Origin: Trichomonas vaginalis G3
Taxonomy: Eukaryota > Parabasalia > Trichomonadida > Trichomonadidae
Direction of reading: 5' to 3'
DNA: 64,000 nucleotides
NCBI RefSeq assembly: GCF_026262505.1
Contig: NC_067206.1
Coordinates: forward strand, 6,104,879 to 6,168,878
Made by a program: the position numbers and the translations under genes. Below, piece by piece: positions 1 to 7,138 of this stretch. The notes under the pieces are model-generated. The model did no database searches, was not told where the DNA came from, and was given only the letters and a program-made list of their open reading frames with translations. The stretch's first letter is position 1. Each line of letters begins with the position of its first letter.

Positions 1-583
1 TAACATTGTTCCTAAATATAGATCCAAGGTGATGTGATTTTTGCATCCCTGGGATGGACGATACACCCAAAGTGTCACCTTTTTGGGATAACATGAATTT
101 TAAATATCATGAGAGTTCTGCAAACCATATGCACAATATCTATTCAGCCTGACTTCTTGTATATATGAGTTAGACTTCTTAAATATTGTGCTTGGGGCGA
201 TATGAGCATTTCCGAGATTACCATCGTGCTCTATAGTATGCTACTTCTCGGAAATGTGGCACATTAAATATTGATATTAATGGTCAAATCATTCGAACAA
301 TGAAATCTTCCGCGATTTGTTTTTCAGATCTCATCAACGGAAAATATCTTTTAAATAAATCCAAATAAATGATGTCAAGATTCAATCCATATACTCACGC
401 AATTCATAGAGACAGGTAAACTCGAGTTTGAAGCAGATTCAGATCATTTTCACAATATTTTTGAATTTGGTAAATGCTTTGGAAACCAACTATTCATACA
501 AATATATATGCAGAACATCTAATACGTGTTCTCAAATTTATTAATTCTCTTGCATTCAATACACAATTTTCAATTAAAAATTG
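1..583. other. Left host flank without a recognisable gene
   Basis: AT-rich sequence with no convincing reading frame on either strand. The one structured item is an 11-bp perfect inverted repeat, CATTTCCGAGA at 207-217 and TCTCGGAAATG at 246-256, enclosing a 28-base loop. The last seven bases are the target duplication of the adjacent Polinton. Confidence 0.6.
577..583. repeat. Target-site duplication, left side of Polinton A
   Basis: AAAATTG lies directly before the terminal A-run of copy A and occurs again directly after its terminal T-run at 25796-25802. Mavericks/Polintons are known to make 5-6 bp duplications. Because the element ends in a homopolymer, the exact boundary can shift by one base, so 6 or 7 bp are both possible. 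Confidence 0.75.
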
Positions 584-615
<32 letters not shown>

Positions 616-650
616 AGTGGGGCTTCCAGGCACTTCGTGCCTTCTAGCCC
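584..650 (+). repeat. Left terminal inverted repeat of Polinton A with 29-base A-run
   Basis: An uninterrupted run of 29 A is followed by a core starting AGTGGGGCTTCCAGG and ending CTAGCCC. It mirrors the right end of the element. The core holds a short hairpin, GGCAC-TTC-GTGCC, whose stem differs from the other three TIRs but still pairs. The A-run at the extreme tip is absent from copy B. Confidence 0.85.
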
Positions 651-794
651 TGATGTTGATGTTTAGTATAAATGAAGTTTTTATTCGGAGGACTCTTCTT
701 CTTCCTCCATTGCTTCTGGGGAGAAGCCTTCTTCTGGGTCGAAAACATTATATAATGTGTCGCTTTTCACAAATTATATATGTTTCATGTTTTG

Positions 795-810
795 TCACTT
801 TTCTGTCACT
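795..810 (+). promoter_or_regulatory. Doubled trichomonad-type initiator upstream of the methyltransferase gene
   Basis: TCACTTTTC occurs twice, 11 bases apart, about 36-50 bases before the start codon. TCA plus pyrimidine plus T/A is the known trichomonad Inr core. The same doubled motif lies at the matching place in copy B. Assigning promoter function is inference. Confidence 0.45.
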
Positions 811-845
811 TTTCAGGAAAAAAACATTTTTATTATTATATATAA

Positions 846-1664
846 ATGAATTTTACAAAACCACCGTTACCGTTCTTTGGAAATAAGAGTAGATGTAAAG
901 ATATTATATTGAGAGAACTTAAGAAACTACCGAATGGTCTAACATTTGTAGATTTGTTCGGTGGAAGTTTCTATATATCTCATTTATGTCATACCGTATT
1001 TCCTGACTCAAAGATTATATGCAATGACTTCGACAACTATATGGACCGTCTCAAACATATTCCAGACACAAACAATATATTGAAAGAGTTAAAAGAAAAG
1101 ATACCTATAGGTAAGATGGAACGTATACCATTAGATAACAAAAATATTGTGAGAGAGGTTTTGAAAAAAGCAGAATATATAGACTGGAATAGTATATCTG
1201 CTAGACTATTATATAGTGGTGCTATAAGAGTTCATGACATTGAAACACTTATGTCAAAAGTTTTATATCTTAACTATACAAATGTTTTCAAAGAGGACAT
1301 AGAAAAATATATTGAGGGTATAGAGTTTGTGAGATGTCATTGGACAGAGTTGTATGAAAAATATAAAGACAAGGAAAATGTTTTCTTTATGGTGGACCCA
1401 CCGTTCTATAACACATGGGATTTTCAATACCAAGTAGACTGGACATTGAGAGACTCTTTAGAAACTTTAGACGTTTTACATAACCATCCATGCTTTTACT
1501 TTACATCCGATAAAAGTGGTTTGGAAACCGTTATGAGATGGTTAGAGGACATACATGACTATGAGTTTAGATATGACAAGATAGAATATGAGAGAGGTCC
1601 TATAAACTGGAGAAAGTGTCACAATAAAGAAATTTTATTGGTAAGTAAATGTGGTTTGAAATAG
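846..1664 (+). CDS. DNA adenine-N6 methyltransferase, D12/Dam-like class (Polinton A)
   Basis: 272 residues. An N-terminal PFFGNKSR stretch and the motif FVDLFGGS form the S-adenosylmethionine pocket of D12-class enzymes. The catalytic motif is DPPF at about residue 180 (family consensus DPPY/DPPF). The expected product would methylate adenine in DNA, presumably the element's own genome. The gene looks whole. The start follows an AT-rich leader with a TTTTTAT motif. Its last 16 bases overlap the start of the next small gene. Copy B differs at five of the first 245 residues. Confidence 0.88.
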   Translation: MNFTKPPLPFFGNKSRCKDIILRELKKLPNGLTFVDLFGGSFYISHLCHTVFPDSKIICNDFDNYMDRLKHIPDTNNILKELKEKIPIGKMERIPLDNKNIVREVLKKAEYIDWNSISARLLYSGAIRVHDIETLMSKVLYLNYTNVFKEDIEKYIEGIEFVRCHWTELYEKYKDKENVFFMVDPPFYNTWDFQYQVDWTLRDSLETLDVLHNHPCFYFTSDKSGLETVMRWLEDIHDYEFRYDKIEYERGPINWRKCHNKEILLVSKCGLK

Positions 1665-1780
1665 GACTACTTGTTTTAGGTTTTTTCCATTGTGTCATTT
1701 ATTTATTTGACGTGGCAGAAAGATATAGAGAATATGAAGATGAACCAATGTCTGCAAATGTTCAGCATATGTACTCGTAA
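1649..1780 (+). CDS. 43-residue single-pass membrane protein (Polinton A)
   Basis: The product starts MWFEIGLLVLGFFHCVIYLF, an almost continuous hydrophobic segment, followed by a short charged tail rich in Glu and Arg ending in MYS. It overlaps the 3-prime end of the methyltransferase gene in another frame. The frame is open and the same length in copy B, with only conservative changes, which supports a real gene. The function is unknown; a small virion or host-membrane protein is possible. Confidence 0.6.
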   Translation: MWFEIGLLVLGFFHCVIYLFDVAERYREYEDEPMSANVQHMYS

Positions 1781-1803
1781 GAGATATTTTTATCTAATAT
1801 TAA

Positions 1804-2166
1804 ATGGACGCACAGAACTTAGCGAATGCACAGCAACCTGGACAACCAAACCCAGAGAATATTCCAAATGAAGTTAGAATACAAACTGCAATGGCAAACT
1901 ATGGTCAAGTGCCAACAGATGTACAAATGCAAACTGCCATGTCAAATGACGCTGCGTTAGGTTTGCCACCATGGTATGCAAATATGAGATGGAAAGAGTT
2001 TTATACAAACCCTGAAGTGGGATATAAACAACTTTATGCAGATGACGCGAACACAGGAGTTGACCCAGAATATGTTTTCTACCAGAGGAGAAACAGAATG
2101 TATGAGCTCCAGTTAAAGAATGCTATGGAACTCAACAGGAAACGTAAGAGACTAGGCGGACATTAG
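1804..2166 (+). CDS. Small Gln/Asn/Pro-rich protein, 120 residues (Polinton A)
   Basis: The N-terminal third is rich in Gln, Asn and Pro and contains the short repeat IQTAMANYG / MQTAMSND. The middle is aromatic (WYANMRWKEFY) and the C-terminus is basic (NRKRKRLGGH). The leader carries TTTTTATCTA 15 bases before ATG, matching other promoters of this element. The protein is identical residue for residue in copy B, so it is the best preserved gene of the pair. The family is unrecognised; a virion component is plausible from its position. Confidence 0.7.
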   Translation: MDAQNLANAQQPGQPNPENIPNEVRIQTAMANYGQVPTDVQMQTAMSNDAALGLPPWYANMRWKEFYTNPEVGYKQLYADDANTGVDPEYVFYQRRNRMYELQLKNAMELNRKRKRLGGH

Positions 2167-2184
2167 ATTTTTACATATAGTAAA

Positions 2185-2427
2185 ATGGGTTTCTTCAGTA
2201 GTATTGGAAACTTCTTTCGAAATGTTGGAAGAGGTATATGGAATGGAATAAAAACCGTAGGAAGAGGAATTTGGAACGGAGTCAAAAATATTGGTAAAAG
2301 AGTAGGTCAGTTTGTTGGTATTATACCTAAAGACCCTGAACCAGAAGAACAAGCTCCTGTTATACAACAGCCTGAACCTGCACCACAGTCTAGTTGGCAA
2401 CCAAATCCAACACCTCAACCGTATTAA
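2185..2427 (+). CDS. Small amphipathic-helix protein with 11-residue repeats, 80 residues (Polinton A)
   Basis: Residues 1-45 contain two near-perfect 11-residue units, NVGRGIWNGIK and TVGRGIWNGVK, followed by a looser third, preceded by a hydrophobic GFF-NFF start. This spacing gives an amphipathic helix with Trp/Ile on one face and Lys/Arg on the other. The C-terminal half is Pro/Gln/Glu-rich and probably unfolded. The composition resembles membrane-active minor virion proteins, which is inference only. Whole in both copies. Confidence 0.65.
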   Translation: MGFFSSIGNFFRNVGRGIWNGIKTVGRGIWNGVKNIGKRVGQFVGIIPKDPEPEEQAPVIQQPEPAPQSSWQPNPTPQPY

Positions 2428-2431
2428 AAAA

Positions 2432-3280
2432 TTATATTTTTACCGTTCGATAGTAGTTGTATATGAAACTAAGTTCTAAGTAAAACGCATGGTATAATGG
2501 AATTATTCTTTTTCTTCCATCTGTAGTAAACCATACTTGAAAGTCTGAAATACTTCCACTCGGCGGTTCATATAACTTTGTAGGTTTTTCGTAAAAGTCA
2601 TTTGCCAAGCATAAGAAAGAGTTTTGGGCGCCAGAAAATGAAGCATGAACAATAATAGCAGCTGGGTCGAAAACATCTTTAAATAAATATGGTTCATCTC
2701 TTGCATATCGACTGTAAATATTTGCTAAAGGAAGTTCGACTTTCTGATTTAACATTCTTTGCAAATAATACCATGACATTGCAGTGAATTCTGTATATAT
2801 TTGTTCGTCTTTCTTTGGATTGTCTTCGTAGATTTGAAATGACACTTGTGAATTTTGTTTGTCATATACAATTCTCACATAAAGTGTGCTCTCGGTATTT
2901 GCATATTCATCAGCATATTTTGCATAACATGAATTTATTTTATCTTCTATATTTTTTAACGCAGTCTGTAGAGAAGATGAAAGGTCAACTTGTATTAGCT
3001 CAATTTCTTCCCACATTTTTCGTTTCCCTTCAGATATATAATCTATATGAAACCTTACAATAAATGGAAAACTTTTATCTTCTACAGACACAAACTTCAT
3101 TCTACGAAAGCCAATAGCTTTTGTGACAGATGGGTCTCTTAGCCATCTTAATGGGTAGTCAAAACGATAGCCTTCATGCTTTACGGTCTCTGTCTCAAAC
3201 TTTTGACCGACATTAGTAAAAAGTTCATCTAATGGTTTAGTTGTAGCAACTCTTGAATTTTCTTTTTCTATTGGAAGCAT
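2432..3280 (-). CDS. Unknown Polinton protein, 282 residues, family also duplicated in copy B
   Basis: A leftward gene whose start lies only 18 bp from the start of the rightward fibre gene. Landmark segments are YRFDYPLRWLRDPS, AIGFRRMKF, HASFSGAQNSFLC and DFQVWFTTDGR, all recognisable in the paralogue at 38466-39325. It is rich in Tyr, Phe and Ser, with no transmembrane segment and no motif I recognise. A capsid-associated or fibre-associated role is possible from its pairing with the fibre. Whole in this copy. Confidence 0.65.
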   Translation of the reverse strand: MLPIEKENSRVATTKPLDELFTNVGQKFETETVKHEGYRFDYPLRWLRDPSVTKAIGFRRMKFVSVEDKSFPFIVRFHIDYISEGKRKMWEEIELIQVDLSSSLQTALKNIEDKINSCYAKYADEYANTESTLYVRIVYDKQNSQVSFQIYEDNPKKDEQIYTEFTAMSWYYLQRMLNQKVELPLANIYSRYARDEPYLFKDVFDPAAIIVHASFSGAQNSFLCLANDFYEKPTKLYEPPSGSISDFQVWFTTDGRKRIIPLYHAFYLELSFIYNYYRTVKI

Positions 3281-3298
3281 ATTTTATCTAGAATAAAA
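3281..3298. promoter_or_regulatory. 18-bp divergent promoter with TCTAGA core
   Basis: The whole gap between two divergent start codons is ATTTTATCTAGAATAAAA, nearly a perfect palindrome centred on TCTAGA. A second divergent pair in the same element (18782-18799) also has exactly 18 bp and a TTAGAATAAAA core. An AT-rich TCTA motif is known as a late promoter in the related virophage Mavirus; using it as an analogy is inference. Confidence 0.5.
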
Positions 3299-4969
3299 AT
3301 GTCAAATGAAACAGCGTCTATGAGAGAAATACAACACAACCGACAACTCATTATGCAAGCTCTAAATAAGAACACAACAAACTTTTCAAACTATTCTAAG
3401 ATATCTGAGTCATTGAAAGAAGGAAACTTAAAACTGACAATAAACCCAATGACAGATGAGTTTCTGTTTCAAGACAATAAGAACCATACTGTCTGTATAA
3501 ATCCAACAAAAGGAACTTTAAACGAGAAACCTATAAATGAACTTCTTTTGAAAACAGATGTTGACAACAAAGCTGACAAAGAATATGTAGACGATGCAAT
3601 AGCAAAAGAAGAAGAAAGAGCTAACAATGCTTATGCAACAAAAGAACATACTCATCCTGAACTAGCAGACAAAACATATGTTGACAATAAAATGTCAAGT
3701 GAAGTGACGAGAGCTGAAAACGAATATTCTAAAAAGACTCATACACATTCTATATCTGAAATAACAGACTTACAAGAAACCTTAAACAGTAAAAGTGCCG
3801 TTGGACATACACATACCATTGCAAATATTACAAACTTACAAGAAACCTTAAACAGGAAAAGTGCCGTTGGACATACACATACATCTTCTGAAATAACAGA
3901 CTTAAACGTTAGCCTTGAAAAGAAAGCAGATAAAACATATGTCAATGAAATATACCAAAGTTTGATAGGAACAAAAAATATTGAAACTATTGTTGGTGAC
4001 TTTTCTGTCAATGAAGAAAATAAATATTTTAGATGGCAGTTTGTACAGTCCTTAGAAAATGGTACACGGTGTAAACTCATTCCGAAAAATAACAATGAAA
4101 TGTATGTAAGCTATAAAAAGAATGATGGTACACAAGTTAAAGTTCCATTAGACAACAACTGCTACTTAAACTTATATGGAGACGAACAAAAGAAATATTT
4201 AAGAGTTTATGAAATGACAGATATGACATTGCCTGACCCAGCTCCAGCACCATATTATTATGACTATGGAGATGACGTCAGAACACCACATGTAGATGAA
4301 CAAAAGCTAACATTATATTTAGATTATTATAGATATAAAAGATATAATGCAATAGAAAAAACGAGAATAGTATACTATTATGAAGATGACAGAAATAAAT
4401 ATTATAGTCAAGATTTTACCTACCCTGAAAACATAAGATTATATTATAAAAAATATTCTGACACAAACCAGAAGAAACCTGAAATAGTTGCACTATATTT
4501 TAAGTTCAAAAGAGACAATCCTATAATGTCTCATATGTTTGATTTAATGAACCCAGTAGGTTCTATTTATACATCTATGGAAGCAAGAGGTCCTCAAGTA
4601 ATGTTTGGTGTTGGTGCATGGGAACAAATAGTCGACAGGTTTTTGTATTGTGCAAACTCTTCAAAGGAAACAGGTGGAAGTAAAACGATTTCAGGTGAAA
4701 ATTTACCTGCACACAGTCACTACATAGATTTAAGTACATCTCAAGCAGGTTGGCATAAGCATAGATATTGGGATTGGTCAGGAATGACAAAAGGTAAAGG
4801 ATATGATGTTAAAGACGACGTTAAGTTTGCTATAAATTGTTACTGGAGTGACACTCAGGGAGAAGGAAACCATACACATTTCGTTTCAGGATATACGCAA
4901 ACAACGGGACAAAGTAAAGAATACATGCCACCTTACATGACAGTTTACGCATGGTATAGAATTGCTTAG
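3299..4969 (+). CDS. Long fibre / receptor-binding protein with phage tail-collar-type tip (Polinton A)
   Basis: 556 residues. The N-terminal 80 residues are Asn/Thr-rich. A shaft (about 85-225) has repeated KADKxYVD and GHTHT-xxITxLQETLN modules typical of trimeric phage fibres. The middle is Tyr-rich (about 225-410). The C-terminal 140 residues match the phage tail-collar/short-tail-fibre pattern: NPVGSIYTS, GAWEQIVDRFLYC, ENLPAHSH and a terminal YMPPYMTVYAWYR. The expected role is attachment of virions to the host surface. It looks whole. Its stop codon overlaps the stop of the convergent integrase gene. Confidence 0.82.
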   Translation: MSNETASMREIQHNRQLIMQALNKNTTNFSNYSKISESLKEGNLKLTINPMTDEFLFQDNKNHTVCINPTKGTLNEKPINELLLKTDVDNKADKEYVDDAIAKEEERANNAYATKEHTHPELADKTYVDNKMSSEVTRAENEYSKKTHTHSISEITDLQETLNSKSAVGHTHTIANITNLQETLNRKSAVGHTHTSSEITDLNVSLEKKADKTYVNEIYQSLIGTKNIETIVGDFSVNEENKYFRWQFVQSLENGTRCKLIPKNNNEMYVSYKKNDGTQVKVPLDNNCYLNLYGDEQKKYLRVYEMTDMTLPDPAPAPYYYDYGDDVRTPHVDEQKLTLYLDYYRYKRYNAIEKTRIVYYYEDDRNKYYSQDFTYPENIRLYYKKYSDTNQKKPEIVALYFKFKRDNPIMSHMFDLMNPVGSIYTSMEARGPQVMFGVGAWEQIVDRFLYCANSSKETGGSKTISGENLPAHSHYIDLSTSQAGWHKHRYWDWSGMTKGKGYDVKDDVKFAINCYWSDTQGEGNHTHFVSGYTQTTGQSKEYMPPYMTVYAWYRIA

Positions 4970-5985
4970 TCGTCATTTTCAACTTCTTTAGCATATTCGT
5001 CAGGAGTTGTCTTATATTTGTTAGGAACTGTCTTTGAAAGTATACCACCTTGAACTTAACAAGTTTGAAACGAGGTCTGACAATAGTAGTTTTATCTTCT
5101 GCTTGCAGTCTGTACATTTTGCCATGTTTGCCTAAAACTTCATAATATTCTCTTGTATACTTTCTTCTATTTTTACGAACACGAATGCGAGTACCTGTCG
5201 AGTTCCCATTGTTTCATAGTCAATAGTATTTTCATATGGGTCGCGTTTAGGTATTTCTATTTTACTTTGTCACCTTTCTTAAGTTTGAAGCCTGGCATTC
5301 TTTCTTGTTTGTCTCTTTTGACTAAACTATTAAATATATAGTCTTTCTCTAAGTCAGGGTTGTTTTTCATTTCTTCAGGGGAATGGTTTCCCAAACCTTT
5401 TTGTTTACGGCTATTGTAAATATTTAAAACTTGTCTCATCTTTGCCATGGAGAAGTGTCTGTACTTGTCGTCATATGACATTTCATCTACCTCACCACCT
5501 TGTGGTTGATTTAAGTCTCTTAAGATTTTTATACAACTGTCAATGACACCAAGAGCAGAATGGTTTTTGGTCGACAATGAAATATTGGTTTACATTTTTT
5601 GAACGCAGATAGTTTTTACATCATCTGATTTGAAAGAACTTTCACAGTCAGATGTCAGTTTTGTTGGATGGTATTTGTCAACGAATATTGTCAAAGCAGT
5701 TTTCACATCTAAAATATTTTTGGACATAATGTATGGCTTCACAGTATCTTGTGTTTTGACCGACAAATATTAGCCAGTATGGTGGTCCATCTTCTCTATA
5801 CTCGGAATGTTTTCCAAGATATCCATAAACCAAGCATTTGGTGTTGAACTAAAGATTTTTATCATGAGTGCTTTCTTTGTTGCCTTAGAACATAGGGGTC
5901 CTTGTTTGGATTCGTCATTTTTTAACCCATAAGAAATGGGTTTATTTGGCGCATTAGCAGGAGTGCATCCAGATTTTTGCCCGCA
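4966..5985 (-). pseudogene. rve-family (retroviral-type) integrase of Polinton A, broken
   Basis: Translation of this span shows landmarks of Polinton integrases: a core strand ending WFMDILENIP, the helix HSALGVIDSCIKILRDLNQP typical of rve cores, and a C-terminal basic SH3/chromo-like domain (GDKVK, then a charged tail). It lies convergent to the fibre gene. Its 5-prime end, near the start of the next rightward gene, is only approximate. The gene has several breaks. Integration by such an enzyme explains the flanking target duplication. Confidence 0.75.
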
Positions 5986-6029
5986 GTGGAACAATAGCCA
6001 GAGGTGTATTTGGAGTTGGAAGGAAGATT

Positions 6030-6332
6030 TTGAGTACATTAGGTATACTTAAAGAGAAAGCACAACCTATTATACAAACTGTACAGAAAGGTTGGGATGT
6101 AGCACGAGATGCAACAAATCTTATTCCAAATCCTGAAACAAGAGGAAAAGTTCAAGGATGGATGGACAATGTAGGAAGACAAGCAGGAAACTATAACAAA
6201 GCAAATGACTACTATAACCAAGCAGGGCACTATATGGACCAAGGTGAAAGATTCTTTAACAGAGGATATAACCATGCACAACAGTGGGTAAACAACAACC
6301 AACCGCAACCGCCTCAAACGTGGGGAATGTAA
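6030..6332 (+). CDS. Small Gln/Asn/Tyr-rich amphipathic protein (Polinton A)
   Basis: About 100 residues: a helix GILKEKAQPIIQTVQKGWD, then repeated aromatic/Asn segments (NKANDYYNQAGHYMDQGERF) and a Pro/Gln tail. The 5-prime boundary is uncertain. The leader overlaps the start region of the leftward integrase. Composition and position suggest a minor structural protein. The family is unknown to me. Copy B has a closely matching counterpart. Confidence 0.5.
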   Translation: MSTLGILKEKAQPIIQTVQKGWDVARDATNLIPNPETRGKVQGWMDNVGRQAGNYNKANDYYNQAGHYMDQGERFFNRGYNHAQQWVNNNQPQPPQTWGM

Positions 6333-6350
6333 ATTTTTTACTGAGATGAA

Positions 6351-6503
6351 ATGAACAATACAGCATTGAGACAAATGGGCTCAAGATGGATTTGTCGGCT
6401 TCCAGCAGTTACACAACGTGTTTGTCAAGTTCTTCCTATACCTCAGGAAGTTTTAGACCGACTTAAAAAACAACAACAACCAGTTGAAAACAAACCAAAC
6501 TAA
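6351..6503 (+). CDS. 50-residue protein of the MNN...VENKPN family (Polinton A)
   Basis: The product begins MNNTALRQMGSRWICRLPA and ends LDRLKKQQQPVENKPN. It is preceded by the leader TTTTTTACTGAGATGAA, repeated before the next gene and before both related genes in copy B. Copy B has two tandem members; this one matches the first member at its N-terminus and the second at its C-terminus, as if a tandem pair had recombined into one. Function unknown. Confidence 0.55.
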   Translation: MNNTALRQMGSRWICRLPAVTQRVCQVLPIPQEVLDRLKKQQQPVENKPN

Positions 6504-6522
6504 AATTTTTTACTGAGATGAA

Positions 6523-7108
6523 ATGACCGAAGAAGTTGAAACGGTAGATTTGACACCACAAACAAAAAAGTTCAGAACCATTGTCAAAACCTGTCAAAGA
6601 ACTTACAGATGAAGAGAAAAATTCAATAATAGAAAGTGCCAGGTCTGGAAATACAAACCCTAACTATACAAAGTCACTTTTCATAGAAATGGAACGGCTA
6701 GTATCTCAAAAAAGAAACAGACTCTCACAAAAAAATATTGAAGTCTGAAGGAGCTTTCGAGACAACAGATGGAAAAGTTTACTTCACTGACCAACAGTTC
6801 ATTATAGAACATCTCATTGACTTAGAGTCGAAATATTCTAAACTTTACAACAAACACAAAAAGTTGAAAGGAAAACAAAAACAAATGGCATATGATATTT
6901 ATGAAGATGTTGACGACACAACTGTTCCTGCAGGTGAGGTAAAGTCAGAGGAACCGAAAAGTGACGAAAAACGATAGAAAGAAGAAAACCAAAAACTGAA
7001 GATAAACCAAAACCAAAGTTTAGTTTGGAAACTAAACCAAGTCAACCTTCATTAGCTGGTATGGGTTGGCGTCAAAGACTTATGGCAGCAGGCGGTTATG
7101 TAAAGTAA
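6523..7108 (+). pseudogene. Charged, partly coiled-coil protein of Polinton A, broken
   Basis: It starts MTEEVETVDLTPQT, has a helical heptad-like middle (EHLIDLESKYSKLYNKHKK), a Lys/Glu/Pro-rich tail and a conserved terminus SLAGMGWRQRL. The leader is the repeated ACTGAGATGAA element. A few breaks. The same gene occurs at the same place in copy B. No enzymatic motif; a scaffold or terminal-protein-like role cannot be excluded but is unsupported. Confidence 0.5.
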
Positions 7109-7138
7109 AGAAAAAAACATTTTTTTATTTTTATAAAA

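Noticed and set aside
581-886. Open frame of 101 codons starting in the A-run
   Set aside because: It is poly-Lys from the homopolymer plus TIR sequence read through into the methyltransferase start; not conserved in copy B.
3299-4969. Prophage or bacterial contamination, suggested by the phage-type fibre and HNH gene
   Set aside because: The surrounding genes are a standard Polinton set with TIRs and target duplications, embedded in trichomonad-type host genes with Inr motifs.
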